64,000 nt of DNA from Pseudomonas fluorescens Q2-87. Lineage in GTDB: Bacteria > Pseudomonadota > Gammaproteobacteria > Pseudomonadales > Pseudomonadaceae. The position numbers and the translations under genes are program-made. This document shows, piece by piece, positions 8,178-17,127 of this stretch. Numbering within the stretch: the stretch's first letter is position 1; every line of letters begins with the position of its first letter. The stretch is from NCBI RefSeq assembly GCF_000281895.1, contig NZ_CM001558.1:5770556-5834555 (forward strand), in the 5' to 3' direction. The notes beneath the pieces are model-generated. The model was not told the origin of the DNA. It ran no database searches and saw nothing but the letters and a program-made list of their open reading frames with translations.

Positions 8178-9662
8178 TTACTGGTTCAGGCGGAAATCTT
8201 TTTCAGCCGCTTCGAAGCGCTGCAGCATACCGGCGGTAGGCGAGCCCATCTTGCTGACGAAGTAGATGGCCAGGCTGGCGAATATGAAGCCCGGGATGAT
8301 TTCGTACAGGCCCAGCAGTTCGAAGTGCTTCCAGACGATCACGGTGATCGCACCCACGAGGATGCCGGCCAGCGCGCCGTTACGGGTCATGTTTTTCCAG
8401 ATCACGGAGATCAGGACAACAGGGCCGAACGCAGCACCAAAACCGGCCCAGGCGTAGCTCACCAAGCCCAGCACACGGTTTTGCGGGTTGGCGGCCAGGG
8501 CGATGGCGATCAATGCCACCAACAGCACCATGGCGCGGCCGACCCAAACCAGTTCCAGCTGGGAAGCGCTTTTACGCAGGAAAGTTTTGTAGAAGTCTTC
8601 GGTCAGGGCACTGGAGCACACCAGCAACTGGCAGCTCAAGGTGCTCATCACCGCCGCGAGAATCGCCGACAGCAACACACCGGCAACCCACGGGTTGAAC
8701 AGCAGTTTGGCCAGCTCGATGAACACGCGTTCATGGTTTTCGCTGACGGGACCGGCCACTTCCGGGTGCGCCGAGAAGTAGGCGATGCCGAAGAAACCGA
8801 CGGCCACGGTGCCGCCCAGGCACAGGATCATCCAGGTCATGGAGATGCGACGAGCGTTGGCGATCGACTTGACCGAATCGGCCGCCATGAAGCGCGCCAG
8901 GATGTGCGGTTGGCCGAAGTAGCCCAGGCCCCAACCCATCAGCGAGATCACACCGATGAATGTGGTGTTTTTCAGCATGTCGAAGGCCGAAGGATCTTTC
9001 GCTTCGATGGCCAGGAACGTGGTGTCCACGCCGCCAGTCGCCAGCAGCACGATGATCGGCGTGAGGATCAGCGCGAAGATCATCAGGGTGGCTTGTACGG
9101 TATCGGTCCAGCTCACGGCCAGGAAGCCACCAACAAAGGTGTAGGCAATGGTCGCGGCGGCACCGGCCCACAGCGCGGTCTCGTAGGACATGCCGAAAGT
9201 GCTTTCGAACAAACGGGCGCCGGCCACGATGCCGGAGGCACAGTAGATGGTGAAGAACACCAGGATCACCACGGCAGAGATGATCCGCAGCACGCCGCTT
9301 TTATCTTCGAAACGGCTGGAGAAATAATCCGGCAGGGTCAGTGCGTCGCCGTTGTGCTCGGTCTGCACCCGCAGGCGACCGGCCACGAACAGCCAGTTCA
9401 GGTAGGCGCCAACGATCAGGCCAATGGCGATCCAGCTTTCCGACAGGCCGGACATGTAGATAGCGCCAGGCAAACCCATCAACAACCAGCCGCTCATGTC
9501 GGAGGCACCGGCGGACAGCGCCGTCACCACGCTACCGAGGCTACGGCCGCCCAGGATGTAGTCGGAAAGGTTGTTGGTGGAGCGATAAGCCATCAGGCCG
9601 ATCAGGACCATGGCTGCGATGTAGATCACGAAAGTGATCAGGGTGGGATTGCTAACACTCAT
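8178..9662 (-). CDS. putP: Sodium/proline symporter PutP
   Basis: Imports L-proline with Na+ across the inner membrane (solute:sodium symporter family, about 13 transmembrane helices). The 494-residue protein has the family N-terminus with ILGGRSLG and ALSAGASDMSGWLLMGLPGAIY, which contains sodium-binding residues in PutP. It also has the conserved GWGLGYFGQPHILARFMA segment. Length equals that of E. coli PutP (502). It is divergent from putA across 463 bp that hold several GGTTGCACC sites, so it is expected to be repressed by PutA without proline and derepressed when PutA moves to the membrane. Confidence 0.95.
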   Translation of the reverse strand: MSVSNPTLITFVIYIAAMVLIGLMAYRSTNNLSDYILGGRSLGSVVTALSAGASDMSGWLLMGLPGAIYMSGLSESWIAIGLIVGAYLNWLFVAGRLRVQTEHNGDALTLPDYFSSRFEDKSGVLRIISAVVILVFFTIYCASGIVAGARLFESTFGMSYETALWAGAAATIAYTFVGGFLAVSWTDTVQATLMIFALILTPIIVLLATGGVDTTFLAIEAKDPSAFDMLKNTTFIGVISLMGWGLGYFGQPHILARFMAADSVKSIANARRISMTWMILCLGGTVAVGFFGIAYFSAHPEVAGPVSENHERVFIELAKLLFNPWVAGVLLSAILAAVMSTLSCQLLVCSSALTEDFYKTFLRKSASQLELVWVGRAMVLLVALIAIALAANPQNRVLGLVSYAWAGFGAAFGPVVLISVIWKNMTRNGALAGILVGAITVIVWKHFELLGLYEIIPGFIFASLAIYFVSKMGSPTAGMLQRFEAAEKDFRLNQ

Positions 9663-9811
9663 TGAATTACGCCCTGGCTTTGTTTTTATGTAGCGGTGGC
9701 AGTTGAAAGCGCCGACAACACAGACGTTGTAGCGACGATTTGCAGTCCCGCGAATTTATGACTGATGTTTCCCCAGGAAAGCCATCAGCCGATGCCCCTC
9801 GGTTACGAACC

Positions 9812-10054
9812 GGTTGCACCTTGGCCGCGAATGCTATTCAACAAATGAAATGAGGTGCAACCTGTTTCGCTCGAATCAGTTGCACCTGATCGGTTTTCTC
9901 CCGAAAACTGTGTTTTTTGCTCCCTTTTAGTGCAGTTCGCACGCCCGACTTATCAGTTAAAGCACTAAGGCAGTGCAGGCTCGACAGCCCCTCACCCGCT
10001 TCCTGATGAACAGCCGGTCATTTCGAGAAAAAAAGGGTTGCACCCGGTTGCACC
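9812..10054. promoter_or_regulatory. putP-putA control region with a PutA operator array
   Basis: The 463-bp gap between putP and putA (9663-10125) contains GGTTGCACC at 9812-9820, its reverse complement at 9854-9862, a one-mismatch copy (AGTTGCACC) at 9878-9886, and two direct copies at 10036-10044 and 10046-10054. The last two are exactly 10 bp apart, one helical turn. The ribbon-helix-helix domain of PutA is known to bind GTTGCA-type hexamers, which makes these likely PutA operators. Confidence 0.8.
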
Positions 10055-10125
10055 TCGTTCAGCGCGCAGCTAATCTTGCCGCCAGCTGATGCCACGCCAT
10101 ACGTGGCAAACATGAGGATAAAAAT

Positions 10126-13100
10126 ATGGCTACCACCACCCTCGGGGTCAAACTCGACGACCCGACCCGCGAACGCCTCAAGGCGGCCGCAACCTCGATT
10201 GATCGCACGCCTCACTGGCTGATCAAGCAGGCAATTTTCAATTACCTGGAAAAACTCGAGGGTGGTGCAACCCTGACCGAGCTGAACGGTTCGACCCGTG
10301 CCGACAGCGATGACGCAGGCGAGGTCCAAGTCGACCACGCTCACCAGTGCTTCCTGGAGTTTGCCGAGAGCATCCTGCCGCAATCGGTCCTGCGCGCCTC
10401 CATCACCGCTGCTTACCGTCGACCGGAGCCGGAAGTCGTGCCGATGCTGATCGAGCAGGCCCGCCTGCCGGCGCAAATGGCCGAGGCCACCAACAAGCTG
10501 GCGGCTTCGATTGCTGAAAAACTGCGTAACCAGAAGAGCGCTGGCGGCCGTGCAGGCATTGTCCAGGGCCTGCTGCAGGAATTTTCCCTGTCTTCCCAGG
10601 AAGGCGTGGCGCTGATGTGCCTGGCCGAGGCACTGCTGCGTATCCCGGACAAGGGCACTCGCGATGCGCTGATCCGCGACAAGATCAGCACCGGCAATTG
10701 GCAACCACACCTGGGCAACAGCCCGTCGCTGTTCGTCAACGCCGCCACCTGGGGCTTGCTGCTGACCGGCAAGCTGGTCGCCACCCATAATGAAGCAGGC
10801 CTGACCTCCTCCCTGAGCCGGATCATCGGCAAGAGTGGCGAGCCGATGATCCGCAAGGGCGTCGACATGGCCATGCGCCTGATGGGCGAGCAGTTTGTCA
10901 CCGGCGAAACCATCGCCGAAGCCCTGGCCAACGCGAGCAAGTTCGAATCCAAGGGTTTCCGTTATTCCTACGACATGCTGGGTGAAGCCGCGCTCACCGA
11001 ACATGACGCTCAGAAATACCTGGCCTCGTACGAACAAGCCATTCATTCGATCGGCAAAGCCTCCCATGGTCGTGGGATTTATGAAGGCCCGGGCATTTCC
11101 ATCAAGCTTTCGGCCCTGCACCCGCGTTACAGCCGCGCCCAATACGAACGTGTCATGGACGAGCTGTACCCGCGCCTGTTGTCGCTGACCCTGCTGGCCA
11201 AGCAATACGACATCGGCTTGAACATCGACGCCGAAGAAGCCGACCGCCTCGAACTGTCCCTGGACCTGCTCGAGCGCCTGTGCTTCGAGCCGCAGTTGAC
11301 CGGCTGGAACGGCATCGGCTTCGTGATCCAGGCGTACCAGAAGCGTTGCCCGTACGTGATCGACTATGTGATCGACCTGGCTCGCCGCAGCCGTCATCGC
11401 TTGATGATCCGCCTGGTAAAAGGCGCGTACTGGGACAGCGAGATCAAGCGCGCCCAGGTTGAAGGCCTGGAAGGCTATCCGGTGTACACCCGCAAGGTGT
11501 ACACCGACGTGTCCTACATTGCCTGCGCCCGCAAGTTGCTCTCGGTGCCGGAAGTCATCTACCCGCAATTTGCTACGCACAACGCCCATACCCTGTCGGC
11601 CATTTATCACATCGCCGGTCAGAACTATTACCCGGGACAGTACGAATTCCAGTGCCTGCACGGCATGGGCGAACCGCTGTACGAACAAGTTGTAGGCAAG
11701 GTTTCCGAAGGCAAGCTGAACCGTCCGTGCCGTGTGTACGCCCCGGTGGGGACCCACGAGACGCTGCTGGCTTACCTGGTTCGTCGCCTGCTGGAAAACG
11801 GCGCGAACACCTCGTTCGTCAACCGTATCGCCGACCAATCCATTTCCATCCAGGAATTGGTGGCCGATCCAGTGGCCAGCATCGAGCAAATGGCAACCCT
11901 GGAAGGCGGTTTCGGCCTGCCGCATCCGCGCATCCCTCTGCCGCGCGACCTGTACGGCAGCGAACGCGCCAACTCCAGCGGCATCGACCTGGCCAACGAG
12001 CATCGCCTGGCCTCGCTGTCGTGCGCCCTGCTGGCCACCGCCCATAACGACTGGAAAGCCGTGCCGATGCTCGGCTGCGCCGCCAGCGAAGAAACGCCGC
12101 TGCCGGTGCTGAACCCGTCCGATCAGCGCGACGTGGTTGGCCATGTACAGGAAGCTACGGTCGTCGACGTCGACAATGCTATCCAGTGCGCCCTCAATGC
12201 AGCGCCGATCTGGCAGGCCACGCCGCCGGCCGAACGTGCTGCGATCCTGGAGCGTGCCGCCGATTTGATGGAAGGCGAGATCCAGCCACTGATGGGTCTG
12301 CTGGCTCGCGAAGCCGGCAAGACCTTCGCCAACGCCATCGCCGAAGTGCGTGAAGCCGTGGACTTCCTGCGCTACTACGCGGTGCAGGCACGCAACGATT
12401 TCACTAACGACGCCCACCGCCCATTGGGCCCGGTGGTCTGCATCAGCCCATGGAACTTCCCGCTGGCGATTTTCAGTGGCCAAGTGGCCGCTGCCCTGGC
12501 CGCCGGTAACCCGGTGCTGGCCAAGCCTGCTGAGCAGACGCCGTTGGTGGCCGCCCAGGCGGTGCGCCTGATGCTCGAAGCCGGCATTCCGGAAGGTGTG
12601 CTTCAATTGCTGCCGGGCCGTGGCGAAACCGTGGGTGCCCGCCTGGTCGGCGACGATCGGGTCAAAGGCGTGATGTTCACCGGCTCCACCGAAGTCGCGC
12701 GCCTGTTGCAGCGCAACATCGCCGGCCGCCTGGACAACCAGGGCCGTCCGATCCCGCTGATCGCCGAAACCGGTGGCCAGAACGCGATGATCGTCGACTC
12801 TTCGGCGCTGACCGAACAAGTGGTCATCGACGTGGTGTCTTCGGCGTTCGACAGCGCTGGCCAGCGTTGCTCGGCCCTGCGCGTGCTGTGCCTGCAAGAA
12901 GATTCCGCCGACCGCGTCATCGAAATGCTCAAGGGCGCCATGGCTGAATCGCGCCTCGGCAACCCTGAGCGCCTGTCCGTGGACATCGGCCCGGTGATCG
13001 ACGCCGAAGCCAAGGCCAGCATCGAAAAACACATCCAGGCCATGCGCGACAAAGGTCGCACCGTGTACCAGATGGCAATTGCCGACAGCGACGAGTGCAA

Positions 13101-14079
13101 GCGCGGCACCTTTGTAATGCCGACGCTGATCGAACTGGAAAGCTTCGACGAACTGCAACGGGAAATCTTCGGTCCGGTGCTGCACGTGGTGCGCTACAAG
13201 CGCAAGGAACTGGATCAATTGATCAGCCAGATCAATGCCTCCGGCTATGGCCTGACCTTGGGCGTCCACACGCGCATCGACGAAACCATTGCCAAAGTGA
13301 TCGACAACGTCCATGCCGGCAACGTCTATGTGAACCGCAACATCGTCGGTGCCGTGGTCGGGGTACAGCCGTTCGGCGGCGAGGGCCTGTCGGGCACCGG
13401 CCCTAAAGCCGGTGGTCCGCTGTACCTGTACCGCCTGCTGTCGACCCGTCCTACCGATGCGATCCAGCAATCCTTCGTCCGTGGCGATGCCCTGACAGCA
13501 CCGGACCTGCGCCTGCGCGATGCCATGAGCAAACCGCTGACCGCCCTGCAAGCCTGGGCCGACAGCCAGAAGCTGGCCGAACTGAGCGCCCTGTGCGTGC
13601 AGTTCGCGGCCCAATCGCAAAGCGGCATCACCCGCCAACTGACCGGCCCGACCGGTGAGCGCAACAGCTACGCCATCCTGCCGCGTGAACACGTGCTGTG
13701 CCTGGCCGACGTCGAAGGCGACCTGCTGACGCAACTGGCCGCCGTACTGGCCGTGGGCGGCTCGGCCGTGTGGCCGGAAACCGACACCAGCAAAGCCTTG
13801 TTCGCACGCTTGCCGAAAGTGATTCAGGCACGCATCCAGCGGGTGTCCGACTGGGCCAAGGACGATGTGCTGTTCGACGCCGTCCTGCATCACGGCGACT
13901 CGGACCAACTGCGCGGCGTTTGCCAGCAAGTGGCCAAGCGCGCCGGCGCCATCGTCGGGGTCCATGGTCTGTCCCAGGGCGAAACCAACATTGCGTTGGA
14001 GCGCCTGGTGATCGAGCGGGCCTTGAGCGTCAACACCGCTGCTGCGGGTGGCAACGCCAGTCTGATGACGATCGGCTAA
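10126..14079 (+). CDS. putA: Trifunctional PutA: repressor, proline dehydrogenase, P5C dehydrogenase
   Basis: Oxidises proline to glutamate in two steps. An FAD proline dehydrogenase passes electrons to quinone, and an NAD+-dependent pyrroline-5-carboxylate dehydrogenase completes the reaction. The 1317-residue protein starts with a ribbon-helix-helix DNA-binding domain (about residues 5-48). The PRODH barrel follows (about 190-560; YWDSEIKRAQ and YPVYTRK line the active site). The ALDH-fold P5CDH domain (about 600-1080) has ETGGQNA and catalytic Cys915 in GQRCSALR. A C-terminal ALDH-superfamily-like domain follows. Because the DNA-binding domain is present, PutA should repress putP and itself. 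Operator-like sites lie upstream and one lies inside codons 47-49. A hairpin follows the stop. Confidence 0.97.
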   Translation: MATTTLGVKLDDPTRERLKAAATSIDRTPHWLIKQAIFNYLEKLEGGATLTELNGSTRADSDDAGEVQVDHAHQCFLEFAESILPQSVLRASITAAYRRPEPEVVPMLIEQARLPAQMAEATNKLAASIAEKLRNQKSAGGRAGIVQGLLQEFSLSSQEGVALMCLAEALLRIPDKGTRDALIRDKISTGNWQPHLGNSPSLFVNAATWGLLLTGKLVATHNEAGLTSSLSRIIGKSGEPMIRKGVDMAMRLMGEQFVTGETIAEALANASKFESKGFRYSYDMLGEAALTEHDAQKYLASYEQAIHSIGKASHGRGIYEGPGISIKLSALHPRYSRAQYERVMDELYPRLLSLTLLAKQYDIGLNIDAEEADRLELSLDLLERLCFEPQLTGWNGIGFVIQAYQKRCPYVIDYVIDLARRSRHRLMIRLVKGAYWDSEIKRAQVEGLEGYPVYTRKVYTDVSYIACARKLLSVPEVIYPQFATHNAHTLSAIYHIAGQNYYPGQYEFQCLHGMGEPLYEQVVGKVSEGKLNRPCRVYAPVGTHETLLAYLVRRLLENGANTSFVNRIADQSISIQELVADPVASIEQMATLEGGFGLPHPRIPLPRDLYGSERANSSGIDLANEHRLASLSCALLATAHNDWKAVPMLGCAASEETPLPVLNPSDQRDVVGHVQEATVVDVDNAIQCALNAAPIWQATPPAERAAILERAADLMEGEIQPLMGLLAREAGKTFANAIAEVREAVDFLRYYAVQARNDFTNDAHRPLGPVVCISPWNFPLAIFSGQVAAALAAGNPVLAKPAEQTPLVAAQAVRLMLEAGIPEGVLQLLPGRGETVGARLVGDDRVKGVMFTGSTEVARLLQRNIAGRLDNQGRPIPLIAETGGQNAMIVDSSALTEQVVIDVVSSAFDSAGQRCSALRVLCLQEDSADRVIEMLKGAMAESRLGNPERLSVDIGPVIDAEAKASIEKHIQAMRDKGRTVYQMAIADSDECKRGTFVMPTLIELESFDELQREIFGPVLHVVRYKRKELDQLISQINASGYGLTLGVHTRIDETIAKVIDNVHAGNVYVNRNIVGAVVGVQPFGGEGLSGTGPKAGGPLYLYRLLSTRPTDAIQQSFVRGDALTAPDLRLRDAMSKPLTALQAWADSQKLAELSALCVQFAAQSQSGITRQLTGPTGERNSYAILPREHVLCLADVEGDLLTQLAAVLAVGGSAVWPETDTSKALFARLPKVIQARIQRVSDWAKDDVLFDAVLHHGDSDQLRGVCQQVAKRAGAIVGVHGLSQGETNIALERLVIERALSVNTAAAGGNASLMTIG
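10264..10272. promoter_or_regulatory. Intragenic PutA operator-like nonamer
   Basis: GGTGCAACC, the exact complement of the upstream GGTTGCACC operators, occurs about 140 bp inside putA. Confidence 0.5.
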
Positions 14080-14089
14080 GCGCTGTAGA

Positions 14090-14114
14090 CCAGGCACCTG
14101 CAATGGGTGCCTGG
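14090..14114 (+). terminator. Hairpin after putA
   Basis: CCAGGCACC at 14090-14098 pairs perfectly with GGTGCCTGG at 14106-14114, loop of 7 nt, starting 11 nt after the putA stop. No T run follows, so termination strength is uncertain. Confidence 0.5.
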
Positions 14115-14125
14115 CAATCGAGTCC

Positions 14126-14213
14126 TGTGGGAGCGGGCTTGCTCGCGAAAGCGGTGTATCAGTCGCAATTGATTGGCTGACCAACCGCTTTCGCGAGCAA
14201 GCCCGCTCCCACA
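14126..14213. repeat. REP pair (GTGGGAGCGGGCTTGCTCG family)
   Basis: Two inverted REP units flank a short spacer; the outer arms pair over more than 20 bp. Located between putA and the acyl-CoA dehydrogenase gene. Confidence 0.9.
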
Positions 14214-14317
14214 TTGGATTAGTGTCGACCTCGCCCCTCCATCACCGCCATCAATCTTCCTGTTCAGCCTCTATCCCCACGCCTAGACTCGGCCCATTCC
14301 CAAAAAGGTAGGCCGCC

Positions 14318-16120
14318 ATGTCCGAGACGCTGCTCAGTTCCCGCAATCTGGCTTTCGAGCTGTACGAAGTCCTTGATGCCGAGGGCCTGACCCAGCGCGA
14401 GCGGTTTGCCGAACATAATCGTGAAACCTTCGACGCTGCCCTCGCGACGGCCCGCAACATCGCCGAGAAATATTTCGCGCCGCACAACCGCAAGAATGAT
14501 GAAAACGAACCGCGCTACGAAAACGGCCAAGCCGTTCTGATCCCGGAAGTGAAGCCGGCGGTGGACGCGTTCCTGGAAGCGGGTTTTCTCAACGCTGCGC
14601 GCAGCTTCGACGCGGGGGGCATGCAACTGCCAACGCTGCTGTCCCAGGCTTGTTTCGCACACTTCCAGTCGGCCAACGCCGCATCCACCTCTTACCCGTT
14701 CCTGACCATGGGCGCGGCGAACCTGATCGAAAGCTTTGGTAGCGAGGAGCAGAAACAGCGCTTCCTGCAACCGATGATCGACGGCCGCTTCTTCGGCACC
14801 ATGGCACTGACCGAACCCCATGCGGGCTCATCCCTGTCAGATATTCGGACCCGCGCCGAGCCGGCGTCCGACGGCACCTATCGGCTCAAAGGCAACAAAA
14901 TCTTCATTTCCGGCGGCGATCATCCGTTGTCGGAAAACATCGTGCACATGGTCCTGGCGAAACTGCCGGACGCGCCGCCGGGGGTCAAGGGCATTTCGCT
15001 GTTTATCGTGCCCAAGTTCCTGGTCAACGATGACGGCAGCCTCGGCCAGCGCAACGACGTGCTGCTGGCCGGTCTATTCCACAAAATGGGCTGGCGCGGT
15101 ACCACCTCCACCGCGTTGAATTTCGGCGACAACGGTGAATGCGTCGGTTACCTCGTAGGAAAACCGCACCACGGCTTGAGCTATATGTTCCAGATGATGA
15201 ACGAGGCGCGGATCGGTGTCGGCATGGGCGCGGTGATGCTGGGCTATGCCGGCTACCTGTATTCCCTTGAGTACGCCCGCGAGCGCCCGCAAGGCCGGGT
15301 GCCCGACAGCAAGGACCCGACCACCGCCCCGGTGGCAATCATCCAGCACGCCGATGTGCGCCGCATGCTGCTGACCCAGAAGGCCTACGTCGAGGGTTCG
15401 TTTGACCTTGGGTTGTACGCGGCGCGGCTATTCGACGACACCACCACACTGGAAAGCGAAGCCGAGCGCCGACGTGCCCATGAGCTTCTGGACCTGCTGA
15501 CCCCTATCGTCAAATCCTGGCCTTCGGAGTTTTGCCTGAAGGCCAACGAGCTGGCGATCCAGATTCTTGGCGGCCACGGCTACACCCGCGAATATCCGGT
15601 GGAGCAGTACTACCGCGATAACCGCCTGAACCCGATCCATGAAGGCACTCACGGTATCCAATCCCTGGATCTGCTGGGACGCAAACTGGCGCAGAACGAC
15701 GGCGCCGGGCTCAAGCAACTGATCCGCCTGGTGGCCGACACCACTGAACGCGCCCAAGCACGCGAATCATTGACACCCTTGCGCCAGCCACTGGAAACCC
15801 TCGTGGCACGCCTGCAGACGGTCACCCTCGGCCTGCTGACGGACCTGGGCCAAGGCAAAGTGAACAGCAGCCTCGCCAACTCGGCGCTGTACCTCAAGGT
15901 GTTTGGCCACATGGTGATTGGCTGGCGTTGGCTGGAACAGGCGATTCGCGCCGAGGAAGGCCTGGCCAAGGGCAATGCCGCGGACCGCGACTTCTATAAA
16001 GGCAAGCTGCAGGCCGCGCGGTACTTCCTGACGTGGGAAGTGCCGGGCTGTCATCATGACCTGGCGATTCTTGAGGCGCGGGATGATACGTGCCTGGAGA
16101 TGCGGGATGAGTGGTTCTGA
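14318..16120 (+). CDS. Acyl-CoA dehydrogenase (FadE-like, with C-terminal extension)
   Basis: FAD enzyme catalysing alpha,beta-dehydrogenation of an acyl-CoA thioester. The 600-residue product is longer than classical 380-residue enzymes. It matches the acyl-CoA dehydrogenases with an extra C-terminal helical domain found in proteobacterial beta-oxidation. Recognisable elements are MALTEPHAGSSLSDIRT (FAD/substrate binding), the middle beta domain with KIFISGGDHP, and the C-terminal helical GGHGYTREYPVEQYYRDNRLNPIHEGTHGI segment split here for length (GGHGYTREYPVEQ, then NPIHEGTHGIQ), where the catalytic Glu usually lies. The ATG at 14318 follows an AGGTAGG-type site. Substrate chain length cannot be told. 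It is monocistronic between two REP clusters. Confidence 0.88.
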   Translation: MSETLLSSRNLAFELYEVLDAEGLTQRERFAEHNRETFDAALATARNIAEKYFAPHNRKNDENEPRYENGQAVLIPEVKPAVDAFLEAGFLNAARSFDAGGMQLPTLLSQACFAHFQSANAASTSYPFLTMGAANLIESFGSEEQKQRFLQPMIDGRFFGTMALTEPHAGSSLSDIRTRAEPASDGTYRLKGNKIFISGGDHPLSENIVHMVLAKLPDAPPGVKGISLFIVPKFLVNDDGSLGQRNDVLLAGLFHKMGWRGTTSTALNFGDNGECVGYLVGKPHHGLSYMFQMMNEARIGVGMGAVMLGYAGYLYSLEYARERPQGRVPDSKDPTTAPVAIIQHADVRRMLLTQKAYVEGSFDLGLYAARLFDDTTTLESEAERRRAHELLDLLTPIVKSWPSEFCLKANELAIQILGGHGYTREYPVEQYYRDNRLNPIHEGTHGIQSLDLLGRKLAQNDGAGLKQLIRLVADTTERAQARESLTPLRQPLETLVARLQTVTLGLLTDLGQGKVNSSLANSALYLKVFGHMVIGWRWLEQAIRAEEGLAKGNAADRDFYKGKLQAARYFLTWEVPGCHHDLAILEARDDTCLEMRDEWF

Positions 16121-16149
16121 GGCGAGACTTGTGGCGCGGCTGAAGGCCA

Positions 16150-16174
16150 ATCGCGAGCAGGCTCGCTCCCACAG
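16150..16174. repeat. Single REP unit
   Basis: A lone GTGGGAGCGAGCCTGCTCG-type unit on the minus strand, just after the acyl-CoA dehydrogenase gene. Confidence 0.7.
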
Positions 16175-16215
16175 AAGGCCGGGGTGAATATAGATCCTGT
16201 ATCCACCTGAAAAAC

Positions 16216-16305
16216 CTGTGGGAGCGGGCTTGCTCGCGAAGGCGGTATATCAGGCAAATCAATTGCGACTGATACACCGCCTTCGCGAGCAAGCCCGCTC
16301 CCACA
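16216..16305. repeat. REP pair (GTGGGAGCGGGCTTGCTCG family)
   Basis: Inverted pair with GTGGGAGCGGGCTTGCTCG at one end and its complement at the other. It fills most of the gap between the convergent acyl-CoA dehydrogenase and zapA-like genes. Confidence 0.9.
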
Positions 16306-16340
16306 CTTGGATCACCGACAACCCTTAGTCCTGAAAGACT

Positions 16341-16643
16341 TCAGGCTTGCTGGATCGTCTTGGCAATCACCTCGACCGTGGCGCTGACTTGCTCTTCATA
16401 ACGGACGAGTTCCGCCTGATGTTGCTTGTGCATTTCCATCTGCTGCGAGCACAGGTTCATCGCCGCCAGCACCAACAGGCGATCACCGATCAGCGTCGGG
16501 TATTTCCTCTTGGTATCGGCCAGGGCAGCCTTGAGCATCGAAGCGGCGTCCAGGAGGGCCTGTTCCTGCCCGGCAGGTGCCTTGATCGAATAATCTTCCC
16601 CAAGGATCGAAACGACTGTCACCCCATCGGCGGCATGCTTCAT
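16341..16643 (-). CDS. ZapA-like cell division protein
   Basis: ZapA proteins bind and bundle FtsZ filaments at mid-cell. The 100-residue product has the ZapA arrangement. A short beta-rich N-terminal part (VTVVSILGEDYSIKAP) leads into the helix LLDAASMLKAAL, then GDRLLVLAAMNL and a C-terminal coiled coil. It overlaps the upstream 76-residue coiled-coil gene by 4 bp (ATGA), so the two are translationally coupled. The usual pseudomonad zapA lies beside 6S RNA (ssrS) and the 5-formyltetrahydrofolate cyclo-ligase gene; neither is here. This may therefore be a second, paralogous copy. That point rests on remembered gene order and is an inference. Confidence 0.75.
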   Translation of the reverse strand: MKHAADGVTVVSILGEDYSIKAPAGQEQALLDAASMLKAALADTKRKYPTLIGDRLLVLAAMNLCSQQMEMHKQHQAELVRYEEQVSATVEVIAKTIQQA

Positions 16644-16870
16644 GCGCTGACGGGACCGCTGCTGGCGCGCTCGATCAGCGCCTGGATACGGGCGGCGGTG
16701 GCGCCGTGCAGTTCTTCCTGTTCCATCAGGTTCAGTTGCAGGCTTTCGTTTTCATCCTTGGCCTTCGCCAGTTCGGCGCTCAGGGTTTCGTTCAGTCCAG
16801 CGAGGTGACGGTTCTGTTGCACCAGGTCGTTGACCAGTTGCTCCAGCTGGCTGAGGGATGCTTCCAACAT
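16640..16870 (-). CDS. Small coiled-coil protein paired with ZapA (TIGR02449/ZapB-like)
   Basis: A 76-residue, mostly helical protein with heptad spacing of leucines (LSQLEQLVNDLVQQN and LSAELAKAKDENESLQLN). No membrane segment or signal is present. Genes of this kind sit directly before zapA in many gammaproteobacteria and resemble the FtsZ-ring factor ZapB in size and character. A role in divisome assembly is likely from position but not shown by any specific motif. It is the first gene of a two-gene operon. Confidence 0.65.
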   Translation of the reverse strand: MLEASLSQLEQLVNDLVQQNRHLAGLNETLSAELAKAKDENESLQLNLMEQEELHGATAARIQALIERASSGPVSA

Positions 16871-17127
16871 ATTGATTTCCAGTCTTTTTCAAGGGGCGCG
16901 TACGATAAAGAAAAGTCACCGCCAGCGCCACGGCTCAGAGGGCAGCGGTGTTTCCCTCGCGAGCTGTAAAGACTGTAAACAAGGATTCTGGTTCCTACCC
17001 TTCGTCGCGCCGACCGCGTTGCGGTGCGACAAAAGCACGCATCGCCCTCAAGACTCCAGTCGCAGGACCGATAAGCCAGGTAACCAGTCACAGCCCCGCA
17101 CGGACGCGCTTCTTCACGGTACTTTCC

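Noticed and set aside
8088..9665. A 525-codon frame opposite putP
   Set aside because: Exact antisense of PutP with a His/Gln/Gly-rich translation; putP itself is unmistakable.
10018..14214. A 1398-codon open frame on the strand opposite putA
   Set aside because: It is the mirror of the GC-rich putA coding frame. Its translation is low-complexity Gln/His/Gly-rich, has no family pattern and crosses the operator region.
16121..16340. 6S RNA downstream of the zapA-like gene
   Set aside because: The gap consists of REP units, with no 180-nt sequence able to form the 6S open-bubble structure.
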